Source: Comamonadaceae bacterium (GTDB taxonomy: Bacteria > Pseudomonadota > Gammaproteobacteria > Burkholderiales > Burkholderiaceae_C). From it: a DNA stretch of 64,000 nt. Below the pieces are notes generated by a model. That model searched no databases and was not told where the DNA came from. It saw nothing but the letters and a program-made list of their open reading frames with translations. Shown in pieces: positions 39,170 to 47,129 of the stretch. A program made the translations under genes and the position numbers. Every line of letters begins with the position of its first letter. The first letter of the stretch is position 1. The stretch is taken from NCBI GenBank assembly GCA_003599455.1, contig QZKF01000041.1:42862-106861 (forward strand), in the 5' to 3' direction.

Positions 39170-39546
39170 GGGGCTGCACTGGTTTCGACGTGGGTTCGGA
39201 CGCGCGGCAGGGCATGTCGAGGTTCTGTCACCTCGTAAAGCAACAGAAAAAAACCAACTGCAAACGACGAACGTTTCGCACTCGCCGCTTAATCAGCGGT
39301 GAGCCTTGCAACAGCAGGCCGATGGGCTGGGCAAGGGGGTCGAAAGACCTCCCGGCTGCAAGGATAATTTCATCGGCTGGCTTTGCGTCGGGCACCTTGG
39401 CGCAGGGCGAGACTCAAGGATGCTGGCTTCCCGTTTAGCGTGCCACTGCGCGACTCGGGCGGCGAGACACAAATCAGACGGCTACACATGTAGAACTGCT
39501 CGAAGAAGGCTTGCGGACGGGGGTTCAATTCCCCCCAGCTCCACCA
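39170..39546 (+). ncRNA. ssrA: Transfer-messenger RNA (tmRNA)
   Basis: A one-piece tmRNA of about 377 bases. The 5' end GGGGCUG pairs with CAGCUCC next to the encoded CCA at 39544-39546. The T-arm GGGGTTCAATTCCCC and the typical 5' GCACUGGUUUCGACGUGGGUUCGG block are present. The reading frame for the proteolysis tag starts at 39260 and gives ANDERFALAA followed by TAA at 39290. It rescues stalled ribosomes together with SmpB. Confidence 0.97.
39260..39292 (+). other. ssrA: tmRNA proteolysis tag reading frame
   Basis: Ten codons followed by TAA give ANDERFALAA. The resume codon is GCA. The tag ends in LAA, the form recognised by ClpXP and related proteases. Confidence 0.95.
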
Positions 39547-39557
39547 TACTGACCGTC

Positions 39558-39594
39558 AAAGGCCGCCAGGAACACGTTCCTGGCGGCCTTTTTC
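39558..39594 (+). terminator. Intrinsic terminator of ssrA
   Basis: A 15-base perfect stem (AAAGGCCGCCAGGAA / TTCCTGGCGGCCTTT) with a CACG loop, followed by TTCTT. It starts 12 bases after the tmRNA 3' end and faces the convergent DUF2062 gene, so it may serve both. Confidence 0.95.
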
Positions 39595-39621
39595 TTGGGG
39601 TGCGATGCGCCGTGGCGCTTT

Positions 39622-40206
39622 TCAGCGCGCCGATGCGCGCCCGCGCAGCCTCTGCCTTCGCGTCCAGCGGGTTTTGAGCACCCACAGCCCACTGATCAGG
39701 ACGTATACCGCGAGGCCGCTCGTGGTGGCCACGATGGCCAGGCCAATGGCCAGCGGCTTGCCCACGTCGCCCAGTCGCTGCATCCAGTGGGCGATGCGTT
39801 GGGTCGGCTTTTGCGCTGCAACGGTGTCGGCCGGGTCGTCTGCAAGCGTCTTCAAGGCGTCCGCGTCGCTGATCGTGGGTTCACCGAGTACCGCTTGACC
39901 CAGCCGGTACGCGCCGTAGTAGACCGGTCCAAAGGTGACCGGATTGGAGACGAGTGTGCTGGCCACCGCCATCGGGAGATTGGCCCTCAGGATCACAGCG
40001 AACAAGGCAGACGCAGGCATCTGTGCCACCGGAATCAGCAGGCCGAAAAAGATGCCCAGGGCGACACCGAGCGCGATGCCCTTGCGGCTGAAGTGCCACA
40101 ACCTGGGGTCGGCGAGCACAGGCCCCATCCAGCGCAGCCAGCGGTTGCTGCGCAGGCTGTCCGGTGTGGGGAGCCATGACTTGATCCGGTTTTTCATTCG
40201 CTGCAT
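39622..40206 (-). CDS. DUF2062 domain membrane protein
   Basis: A 194-residue protein with the DUF2062 pattern: IALGVALGIFFGLLIP in the first hydrophobic segment and ANLPMAVASTLVSNPVTFGPVYYGAYRLG in the second. A third segment is near the C-terminus, which ends in a strongly basic tail. It is widespread in proteobacteria and of unknown function. It is divergent from the pseudouridine synthase gene. Confidence 0.87.
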   Translation of the reverse strand: MQRMKNRIKSWLPTPDSLRSNRWLRWMGPVLADPRLWHFSRKGIALGVALGIFFGLLIPVAQMPASALFAVILRANLPMAVASTLVSNPVTFGPVYYGAYRLGQAVLGEPTISDADALKTLADDPADTVAAQKPTQRIAHWMQRLGDVGKPLAIGLAIVATTSGLAVYVLISGLWVLKTRWTRRQRLRGRASAR

Positions 40207-40274
40207 GCGGAGGATAGGTTCTCATTTTCGTGCGGTCACTGCCTCGGCGTGTGACCGGCGACAATTCCCGCACG

Positions 40275-41027
40275 ATGATGCAACTGCAGGACATACTTTT
40301 TTCCCAAGGATTTGGTACCCGCCGCATTTGCTGCGGCCTGGTGCAACAAGGCCTGGTCTCGGTGGGAGAAGACAAGGTGGTGTGCACCGACCCGACCACG
40401 GCGTTCGAGGAAGCGGGACTGGTGTTCCACGTGCAGGGGGAACGATGGCACTACCACGCGCTGGCCTACCTCCTCCTGCACAAACCGGCGGGCTTCGAGT
40501 GTTCGCAGAAGCCCAGCACCTACCCCAGCGTCTACACCCTGCTGCCGGGACCGCTGCGCCAGCGGGGCGGTGGAGCGGCGGCCGGTGTGCAGGCGGTCGG
40601 GCGGCTGGACCAGGACACCACCGGGCTGCTGCTGCTGTCGGACGACGGCAAGTTCATTCACCGCATGACTTCACCACGCCACCATGTGCCCAAGGTGTAT
40701 GAAGCCCAGGTCAAGCATCCGCTGGATCAGCGGCAGGTGTCCCGTTTGCTGGAAGGGGTGGTGCTCGACGACGACCCGAAACCGGTGCGTGCCGAAGCTT
40801 GCGAGGCGGTCAGCGATCTCCATTTGCGGATGACGCTCACCGAAGGCAAATACCACCAGGTCAAACGCATGGTGGCCGCGGTGGGCAATCGGGTGGAGTC
40901 CTTGCACCGCTCAGCCATGGGCAGCCTGGTGCTGACGCCGGAGCTTGGGCCAGGTCAATGGCGCTGGCTTGCGACCGACGAAGTGCGTGCGTTGACGCAG
41001 AAGGTCCCCGGGGCCTCTTCGGCCTGA
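40275..41027 (+). CDS. RsuA-family rRNA pseudouridine synthase
   Basis: A 250-residue protein. It has a short N-terminal S4-like region and the RsuA/RluB/E/F catalytic motif GRLDQDTTGLLLLSDDG with the nucleophile at about D112. The motif II stretch is KVYEAQV, and EGKYHQVKRMVAAVGNRVESLHR is near the C-terminus. The overall form suits 16S U516-type RsuA better than RluB. Two tandem ATGs at 40275 and 40278 leave the start open by one codon. Confidence 0.9.
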   Translation: MMQLQDILFSQGFGTRRICCGLVQQGLVSVGEDKVVCTDPTTAFEEAGLVFHVQGERWHYHALAYLLLHKPAGFECSQKPSTYPSVYTLLPGPLRQRGGGAAAGVQAVGRLDQDTTGLLLLSDDGKFIHRMTSPRHHVPKVYEAQVKHPLDQRQVSRLLEGVVLDDDPKPVRAEACEAVSDLHLRMTLTEGKYHQVKRMVAAVGNRVESLHRSAMGSLVLTPELGPGQWRWLATDEVRALTQKVPGASSA

Positions 41028-41049
41028 CCAGCGGAGCTGTAGTGCAGGC

Positions 41050-41778
41050 TTAGAGCAGGTCGCCCTTGCGGCTGTCCAGCGGCATGAGGAAGGAGTTTTC
41101 CTGCCACTGCGAATTGAAGTCGCTGCGCGGTTCACCTGTCGTGCTGTTGGGCCAGGTCGACAGGGGGCTGAAATCGCTGCTGCGGTTGCTGCGCTGGCGG
41201 GTGAGCACGGTGCGCAGGTTGGCCTGCGCCGCGATGATGGCCCGTTCTTCCATTTCGCGTTCCCGCATGGACTGGTTCAGGGACGACTCACCCAGGAACT
41301 CGGCGCGGATTTCGGCCACGGTGGGCAGGCTGTTGGAACGCACCACCCAGTAGGGCAGCCCACATTGGGTCAGCAGGGAATGCTTGAGCGTGCGGGTGCT
41401 GCGTGGCAAGCCGGCGCTGCCGGGCACGTCCAGGCAGCCCAGCACCCGGCCGTCGGATCGGCAGACGGTGAAGGTGCAGTAGACACCGCCGAGCAGCTTG
41501 TACCAGTCCATGCCCTGTTCCCGGTCTCGCGGCAGGGTGAAGCGCGTGACGGGCAGCTTGATCATGATGTGGTGGTCGTAGAACGCCCGGGCCAGCCAAT
41601 GCCAGACGCGTGCTTCCTCGCTGTTGGCCAGTGCGCGCGTGCTCAGGGGCCAATGCTTGGGAATGCGCCTGCGTTCCCGCGCCTGCTTGTCCACCCACAG
41701 GCGATGCAGGAACGCGCCCAGTGCCAGCAGAGCGGGCGCCAGCACGGCAAGCAGCCATGGGTTGGTCAATTGGTTCAT
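41050..41778 (-). CDS. Membrane-anchored hypothetical protein, possibly DUF2726-like
   Basis: A 242-residue protein with one N-terminal membrane segment (WLLAVLAPALLALGAFL). The cytosolic domain contains EEARVWHWLARAF, a stretch ending in VLGCLDVPG, and LKHSLLTQCGLPYWVV. The last two recall DUF2726/nuclease-type folds (acidic strand, then a helix and a final strand), but this is a judgement by eye. The C-terminal 60 residues are polar and Ser/Arg-rich. The start is the ATG before NQLTNP; a TTG further up lacks support. Confidence 0.65.
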   Translation of the reverse strand: MNQLTNPWLLAVLAPALLALGAFLHRLWVDKQARERRRIPKHWPLSTRALANSEEARVWHWLARAFYDHHIMIKLPVTRFTLPRDREQGMDWYKLLGGVYCTFTVCRSDGRVLGCLDVPGSAGLPRSTRTLKHSLLTQCGLPYWVVRSNSLPTVAEIRAEFLGESSLNQSMREREMEERAIIAAQANLRTVLTRQRSNRSSDFSPLSTWPNSTTGEPRSDFNSQWQENSFLMPLDSRKGDLL

Positions 41779-42097
41779 GGTGGTGAGGTCAGGGACGTCT
41801 ATTTGTATCAAAGTGTAGAGGCTTGTCAGAAAAACGGAGCACTCTGTGGTTTGTCCGCACGATGTTCGCGTGAATTCCTTGGGGTTTGAATGCCATTTGA
41901 GGGGGTTTTCCCGCTGGCAACAGCATGGGGCGGCCCTCTCGGGCCCCTAGGCCGCGCGTTTGGCCGTTCCTGCCAAGACCCCTGGTGTTGTGGCATTTGC
42001 CCGTGTAGCCGGGCGCAGGACGGGAATTCGTCCCGGATGGGCCAGCAGGGGATTGTGCCCAAGTGGCGCTTGGGCGCCTATCCCACAAACAAGGGAG
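41779..42097. other. Intergenic stretch of 319 bases without an identified gene
   Basis: No open frame here has a ribosome site with a convincing protein. It contains a GCCCAAG/CTTGGGC hairpin (42057-42075) without a T tract close to the end of the hydrolase gene, and a GGACG/CGTCC inverted repeat near 42018-42034. The first part is less GC-rich than its surroundings and probably holds the promoter of the gene ending at 41050. Confidence 0.5.
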
Positions 42098-42910
42098 TCA
42101 GGGGATGTGGGACAGGAAAGGCACCAGGGCGGCTGTCAGGGCGGCGGGCTGATCGCGATGGGGGCTGTGGCCGCATTCGGCCAGCTCCACACATTGCGCA
42201 TGGGGTGCCGCCAGAACAATCTCCTTCAACTGTGCCAGCGTGCCATATTCGTCGCCCAGGCCCTGCACCAGCATCAGTGGCGCCGCAATGCGCCTGCACT
42301 CGGCGCGCATGTCGAAGTCCAGAAAGGCGCGACTGAGCCAGACGTCATTCCATTGCCAGAAGGCGTTGTCCACATCGGCGTGGTAACGTGCCAGGCGCTG
42401 GCGCAGGCCGCTGGACTCGTTCTCATAGAGGGCCCTGGCCTGCTCGATGGCACGCAGGGCGACTTCCTCGACCATGACGTGGGGGGCCATGGCAACACAG
42501 GCCGCCACCGGATACCGGCTGGCGTGCAGCAGGGCGATGGTAGCGCCGTCGGAGTGGCCGACGAGCACCGGATTCGACACCTTCAGGCTGTCCAGCAGGG
42601 CCGGCAGGACCTGCCAGGCCTCGTGGTGCATGTAGTCGGGCCCGTGGCGTCCGATGTGCCATCCGCCCTCCCAGCGAGGCGTGCCGCGCACATCGGCCAC
42701 CGGGTCGGACTGGCCGTAGCCCCGGCGCGAATAAAGCCATCCTGCCCTGCCGGTTGCGGCGCACAGGTCGGTCGGCCAGTGTTGCCCCCGCTGCAGCCAC
42801 ATCGCCACACTGCCGAGGCCTTCGTGCAGGAAGACCAGGGGAGCGCGGTCTGATGGGCCGGGGATGTGGGCCACCTCCAGCCCGATGCCTGCGATATCGA
42901 TGCGGTTCAT
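42098..42910 (-). CDS. Alpha/beta hydrolase
   Basis: A 270-residue alpha/beta hydrolase. The oxyanion region is FLHEGLGSV, the nucleophile elbow is GHSDG near residue 120, the acid lies in QGLGDEYGT and the histidine in CGHSPH. The EGLGS oxyanion stretch is seen in esterase and C-C hydrolase-like members, but the substrate cannot be read. It stands alone and is divergent from the EI24-type gene. Confidence 0.88.
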   Translation of the reverse strand: MNRIDIAGIGLEVAHIPGPSDRAPLVFLHEGLGSVAMWLQRGQHWPTDLCAATGRAGWLYSRRGYGQSDPVADVRGTPRWEGGWHIGRHGPDYMHHEAWQVLPALLDSLKVSNPVLVGHSDGATIALLHASRYPVAACVAMAPHVMVEEVALRAIEQARALYENESSGLRQRLARYHADVDNAFWQWNDVWLSRAFLDFDMRAECRRIAAPLMLVQGLGDEYGTLAQLKEIVLAAPHAQCVELAECGHSPHRDQPAALTAALVPFLSHIP

Positions 42911-42997
42911 GCGCCGATCCTATCGCTGCAGCGAATGCCCGCCAGCGCGAGTCCTGAGCGGGCAGGGCAGACATCGAATGGATGTATTCTTGCCGGC

Positions 42998-43900
42998 ATG
43001 TCGCTGCTGTTCGATTCCTTCTGGCGTGCTGTCGCCTATTGCGTGCATCCCCGGGTGATCGCGCTGTCGTTTCTGCCTCTCATCCTGATGGTGGTGTTGT
43101 CGTTCGGTCTGGGCTATTTCTTCTGGGAAGGCGCGGTGGCTTCGGTGGCGTCATGGCTGGAGGCCTTCGACCTGGTGCAGATGTTTCTGGGCTGGCTGGA
43201 GCGGATGGGTGTGGGCTCGCTGCGCACGGTGTTCGCGCCGCTGCTGGTGCTGGTGATGGCCACTCCTCTGATCGTGCTGCTGTGCCTGTTGCTGGTGGCC
43301 ATGTTCATGACACCGGCCATGGTCGATCTGGTGGGGCAGCGGCGCTTTCCGAGCCTGGAGCGCAAGCACGGCGGCTCGCTGGTGGTCAGTATCCTGTGGT
43401 CGCTGGGCTCCACGCTGCTGGCGGTGGTGGCGCTGGTGTTGTCCCTGCCGCTGTGGCTGGTACCGCCCCTGGTGCTGATCCTGCCCCCGCTGATCTGGGG
43501 CTGGCTCACCTACCGCGTGTTTGCCTTCGATGCGCTGGCCACGCACGCCAGCAGCGAAGAGCGCAAGGCGATCCTGAAACAACACCGGGGCAGTCTGCTG
43601 CTCATGGGGGTGCTCAGTGGCTACCTGGGCGCAGCACCCAGCCTGCTGTGGGCCTCCGGGGCCATGTTCATTGCGCTGGCGCCTTTGCTTGTCCCGATCG
43701 CGATCTGGATCTACACGCTGGTCTTTGCCTTTGCCTCGCTCTGGTTTGCCCACTTCTCGCTTGCGGTGCTGCAACGCATGCGCGCGCAGGCGGCCGTGGA
43801 AGTGCTCGACGCCGAGCCGCCGGCGGAGGTGGGCTCTGTCCGCCTGCCCGGACCCGACCCCTTGGTACCCCCGTTCAATCAGCCTCCCGCACACCCATGA
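42998..43900 (+). CDS. EI24-domain (CysZ-like) membrane protein
   Basis: A 300-residue protein with about six hydrophobic segments. The N-terminal SFWRAVAYCVHPRVIALSFLP and the middle PLWLVPPLVLILPPLIWGWLTYRVFAFDAL fit the EI24 family, which includes the sulfate permease CysZ. Betaproteobacterial members of this kind are uncharacterised. The start was chosen at the ATG before SLLFDSFW. The stop overlaps the following gene by ATGA. Confidence 0.85.
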   Translation: MSLLFDSFWRAVAYCVHPRVIALSFLPLILMVVLSFGLGYFFWEGAVASVASWLEAFDLVQMFLGWLERMGVGSLRTVFAPLLVLVMATPLIVLLCLLLVAMFMTPAMVDLVGQRRFPSLERKHGGSLVVSILWSLGSTLLAVVALVLSLPLWLVPPLVLILPPLIWGWLTYRVFAFDALATHASSEERKAILKQHRGSLLLMGVLSGYLGAAPSLLWASGAMFIALAPLLVPIAIWIYTLVFAFASLWFAHFSLAVLQRMRAQAAVEVLDAEPPAEVGSVRLPGPDPLVPPFNQPPAHP

Positions 43901-44712
43901 TCCCCTCGTTCGGCCTCATCATCGTCGGCGACGAGATCCTCTCCGGAAAGCGCAGCGACAAACACCTGCCCAAAGTGATCGAGCTGCTCGCCCAGCGGGG
44001 CCTGTCGCTGTCCTGGATGCGCCTGGTGGGCGACGACCGCGATCGCATCACGGCCGCCTTGCGAGAGGCCTTTGCGGGCGGCGACGTGGTGTTTTCCTGC
44101 GGTGGCATCGGAGCCACGCCGGACGACCATACCCGCCAGTGCGCCGCCGCTGCGTTGGGGGTGGATCTGGTGCTGCACCCCGAAGCCAGGCAGTTGATCG
44201 AAGCCCGCATGCGCGACCTCGCGGCCGAGCAGGGCCAAGTGTTCGATCCCGAGCGGCCCGACAACGTGCACCGCTACAACATGGGCGTGTTCCCCGCCGG
44301 CGCCCGCATCATCGCCAACCCGTACAACAAGATCCCCGGTTTCAGCTGCGAAGGCCCAGGCGGCGCCCGCGTGCATTTCTTGCCGGGATTCCCCGTCATG
44401 GCGTGGCCCATGATCGAAGGCGTGCTGGACACGCAGTACGCGCACCACCAGCGCCAGGGCGCGTGGCTGGAACGCTCGGTGATCGTATTCGGCGCGATGG
44501 AAGCGGCGCTCACGCCGCTGATGGAAGAGATCGAGCGGGTGCACCCGGTCAAGGTGTTCAGTCTGCCCAGCGTGGACCACCCTGAGTTCGGGCGGCACAT
44601 CGAGCTGGGCGTCAAGGGCGCCTCGGCGGGGGTGGCTTCTGCCTATGCCGACCTGCTCGCAGGCCTGCAATCGCACGGCGCCAAGTTGGGCCCCGAAATG
44701 GTGCGCAACTGA
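43897..44712 (+). CDS. CinA-type competence/damage-inducible protein, molybdopterin-binding domain only
   Basis: A 271-residue protein with the MoCF (MogA/CinA N-terminal) fold: FGLIIVGDEILSGKR, then SCGGIGATPDDHTRQC. The C-terminal half resembles the FAD-pyrophosphatase middle region of CinA. The PncC nicotinamide mononucleotide deamidase domain is missing. It is translationally coupled to the preceding membrane protein by an ATGA overlap. Role unknown. Confidence 0.88.
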   Translation: MIPSFGLIIVGDEILSGKRSDKHLPKVIELLAQRGLSLSWMRLVGDDRDRITAALREAFAGGDVVFSCGGIGATPDDHTRQCAAAALGVDLVLHPEARQLIEARMRDLAAEQGQVFDPERPDNVHRYNMGVFPAGARIIANPYNKIPGFSCEGPGGARVHFLPGFPVMAWPMIEGVLDTQYAHHQRQGAWLERSVIVFGAMEAALTPLMEEIERVHPVKVFSLPSVDHPEFGRHIELGVKGASAGVASAYADLLAGLQSHGAKLGPEMVRN

Positions 44713-44715
44713 AGT

Positions 44716-44730
44716 GCACCAAGACTGTGC
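44716..44730 (+). promoter_or_regulatory. NtrC-like enhancer site 1 upstream of glnA
   Basis: GCACCA-AGA-CTGTGC compared with the NtrC consensus GCACCA-N3-TGGTGC: the left arm is exact, and GTGC of the right arm matches. It lies about 194 bases upstream of the sigma-54 box. The centre is 27 bases from the second site, which is not a whole number of helical turns. Confidence 0.5.
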
Positions 44731-44742
44731 GACGTCTGAAGC

Positions 44743-44757
44743 GCACCCAATGTGTGC
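44743..44757 (+). promoter_or_regulatory. NtrC-like enhancer site 2 upstream of glnA
   Basis: GCACCC-AAT-GTGTGC matches 9 of the 12 positions of the NtrC arms. It lies about 167 bases upstream of the sigma-54 box, within the normal range for an enhancer, and a looped complex could be helped by IHF. Confidence 0.5.
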
Positions 44758-44909
44758 AAATCACCCGTCGGTCGCCCGGCATCGTGCGGACGACCTCCAA
44801 AAGTGGTATCTGGTCGTGCGGGTTTGAACCTTTGTGGCGCATGGCCTGCGCCATAATCCCGGCAGCCCGCGAAGCCGGTGTCGTCGGTCCGGGGTCGTGA
44901 CCCATTCCG

Positions 44910-44926
44910 TGGCACAAATTCTGCTT
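44910..44926 (+). promoter_or_regulatory. Sigma-54 promoter of glnA
   Basis: TGGCACAAATTCTGCTT compared with the -24/-12 consensus TGGCAC-N5-TTGCW. The invariant GG and GC are exactly 10 bases apart. The box lies 52 bases before the glnA start codon, and ntrB/ntrC are three genes downstream. Confidence 0.85.
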
Positions 44927-44977
44927 GTCAAGAGCGTCGTTTTCAATTTTTCACTCACCCAGCTACAGGAGTATTTG

Positions 44978-46393
44978 ATGGCCAAGACCGTCGCAGACGT
45001 GATGCAAATGGTGAAAGACAACGAAGTGAAATTCGTTGACTTCCGCTTCACCGACACCCGGGGCAAAGAGCAGCACGTCACCGTGCCTGTGTCCCACTTC
45101 GACGAAGACAAATTCACCTCGGGCCATGCGTTCGACGGCTCGTCGGTGGCCGGCTGGAAGGGCATCGAAGCCTCGGACATGCAGCTCATGCCCGACGCCA
45201 ACACCGCCAACATCGATCCCTTCTTTGAAGAGACCACGCTGTTCCTGCAGTGCGACGTGATCGAACCCGGCGACGGCAAGGCCTACGACCGCGATCCCCG
45301 TTCCATCGCCAAACGCGCCGAGGCCTACCTGAAAGCCTCTGGCCTGGGCGACACGGCCTACTTCGGACCGGAACCCGAATTCTTCATCTTCGACGGCGTG
45401 CGCTGGAGCAACGAACCCGGTCGCGTGATGTGCGAGATCGAGGAATACGAAGCGCCCTGGAACAGCGGCGCCAAACTCGAAGGCGGCAACCGCGGCCACC
45501 GTCCCACCGTCAAGGGCGGCTACTTCCCGGTGCCCCCGGTCGACAGCACGCAGGACATGCGCGCCGAGATGTCCCTGATTCTCGAATCGCTGGGCATCCC
45601 GGTTGAAGTGTTCCACCACGAAGTGGCGGGCGCTGGCCAGAACGAGATCGGCACCAAGTTCAGCACGCTGGTCGAGCGCGCCGACTGGACCCAGGTCCTC
45701 AAGTACGTGGTGTGGAACGTGGCCAATGCCTACGGCAAGACCGCGACCTTCATGCCCAAGCCCTACGCCGGCGACAACGGCAGCGGCATGCACGTGCACC
45801 AGTCCATCTGGAAAGACGGCAAGAACCTGTTCGCCGGTGACGGCTACGCCGGCCTGAGCGAATTCGCCCTGTACTACGTGGGCGGCATCATCAAGCACGC
45901 CCGTGCCCTGAATGCCATCACCAACCCCGGCACGAACTCGTACAAGCGCCTGGTGCCCGGCTTCGAAGCGCCGGTGAAGCTGGCCTACTCGGCCCGCAAC
46001 CGCTCGGCCTCGATCCGCATTCCGTACGTGGCCAACCCCAAGGGTCGCCGCATCGAAGCGCGTTTCCCCGATCCTTCGGCCAACCCCTACCTGGCCTTCT
46101 CGGCCCTGATGATGGCCGGTCTGGATGGCGTGGAAAACAAGATCCACCCGGGCGAAGCCGCCACGAAAGACCTGTACCACCTGCCGCCGGAAGAGGACAA
46201 GCTGGTGCCCACCGTGTGCCACAGCCTCGACCAGGCGCTGGAGTACCTCGACAAGGGCCGCGGCTTCCTGACCAAGGGCGGCGTGTTCACCGACTCCATG
46301 CTGGATGCCTACATCGAACTGAAGATGGGCGAAGTCACGCGTTTCCGCATGGCGCCGCACCCGGTCGAATTCGACATGTACTACAGCCTGTGA
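44978..46393 (+). CDS. glnA: Glutamine synthetase type I
   Basis: A 471-residue GSI-beta enzyme. It has the DGSSVAGW ring contact, the [15 protein letters not shown] metal and ATP site, and the adenylylation tyrosine Y400 in [10 protein letters not shown]. The latter shows control by GlnE. It makes glutamine from glutamate and ammonia. The ATG follows AGGAG. The upstream sigma-54 box and NtrC-like sites indicate induction under nitrogen limitation. Confidence 0.97.
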   Translation: MAKTVADVMQMVKDNEVKFVDFRFTDTRGKEQHVTVPVSHFDEDKFTSGHAFDGSSVAGWKGIEASDMQLMPDANTANIDPFFEETTLFLQCDVIEPGDGKAYDRDPRSIAKRAEAYLKASGLGDTAYFGPEPEFFIFDGVRWSNEPGRVMCEIEEYEAPWNSGAKLEGGNRGHRPTVKGGYFPVPPVDSTQDMRAEMSLILESLGIPVEVFHHEVAGAGQNEIGTKFSTLVERADWTQVLKYVVWNVANAYGKTATFMPKPYAGDNGSGMHVHQSIWKDGKNLFAGDGYAGLSEFALYYVGGIIKHARALNAITNPGTNSYKRLVPGFEAPVKLAYSARNRSASIRIPYVANPKGRRIEARFPDPSANPYLAFSALMMAGLDGVENKIHPGEAATKDLYHLPPEEDKLVPTVCHSLDQALEYLDKGRGFLTKGGVFTDSMLDAYIELKMGEVTRFRMAPHPVEFDMYYSL

Positions 46394-46434
46394 TGGCCCG
46401 CCCGGCTCCGCCGGGCTGTCTTGGCAAGGCCTCG

Positions 46435-46462
46435 AAGGGACCGCGAAAGCGGTCCCTTTTTT
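46435..46462 (+). terminator. Intrinsic terminator after glnA
   Basis: A perfect stem AAGGGACCGC/GCGGTCCCTT with a GAAA loop, followed by TTTT. It separates glnA from the ntrB/ntrC genes. A smaller CCCGGC/GCCGGG hairpin lies just before it at 46401-46415. Confidence 0.93.
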
Positions 46463-46601
46463 GTTGTTCGAGCAGCCAATTGCCACCGTTCAGGCGCTGG
46501 CGTGGCACTTTTGCGGGGGTTTTCGGTCATACTGAAACGATCACGTTGGCGTGCGAGCCGATACCGAAACCGCCTCTGGAGTTGATGTCACCTTGAACCC
46601 G

Positions 46602-47129
46602 ATGCCATTTCTCACGATCCGCTCGCTGGCCGTTGCCACCGTGGCGCTGTGCGTTCTGCAGGCCCATGCGCAGGGCCGCATCTACCGCTGCGGCAACGAA
46701 TACACCAACGACGCCCAGGTGGCGAAGTCCAAGGGTTGCAGTGTGATGGAGGGTGGCAACATCACCATCGTCGAGGGCACCAAGCCCACGCCGGCGCGCA
46801 GCACGAACAACAACACCGCCACACGCAGCGGCAGTGCCACGGAGCGCGTCGACGCGTCCGCGCAGCGCGCGCGCGACAGCGACGCGCGCGCCATCCTCGA
46901 AGCCGAGCTGCGCAAGGCCGAAGAGCGTCTGGCCGAAGCGCGCAAAGCCTACGCGAATGGCGAGCCCGAAAAGCAGGGCATCGAGTCGCGCAACTACCAG
47001 CGTTACCTGGACCGCGTGGCCGAGCTCAAGGCCGCGGTGGCCCGCGCCGAGAGCGACGTGGCCGGCCTGCAGCGCGAACTGGGCCGTCTCCCGGCGTCCG
47101 CCAACGCGGCGGGTTCTGCCGCAAAATGA
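46602..47129 (+). CDS. Secreted coiled-coil hypothetical protein, DUF4124-like start
   Basis: A 175-residue protein with a signal peptide (PFLTIRSLAVATVALCVLQAHA). The mature N-terminus GRIYRCGNEYTNDAQVAKSKGC resembles the DUF4124 segment. The C-terminal half, from about residue 95, is a charged coiled coil rich in Ala, Glu and Arg. The ATG at 46602 was chosen, but its ribosome site is poor and a TTG at 46593 is closer to GGAG. It overlaps ntrB (ATGA), so it is coupled to the nitrogen sensor gene. Function unknown. Confidence 0.72.
   Translation: MPFLTIRSLAVATVALCVLQAHAQGRIYRCGNEYTNDAQVAKSKGCSVMEGGNITIVEGTKPTPARSTNNNTATRSGSATERVDASAQRARDSDARAILEAELRKAEERLAEARKAYANGEPEKQGIESRNYQRYLDRVAELKAAVARAESDVAGLQRELGRLPASANAAGSAAK

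Noticed and set aside
41890..42336. 148-codon plus-strand frame covering the 41779-42097 spacer
   Set aside because: No ribosome site, Cys/Gly/Arg-rich random composition, and it runs into the antisense of the hydrolase gene.
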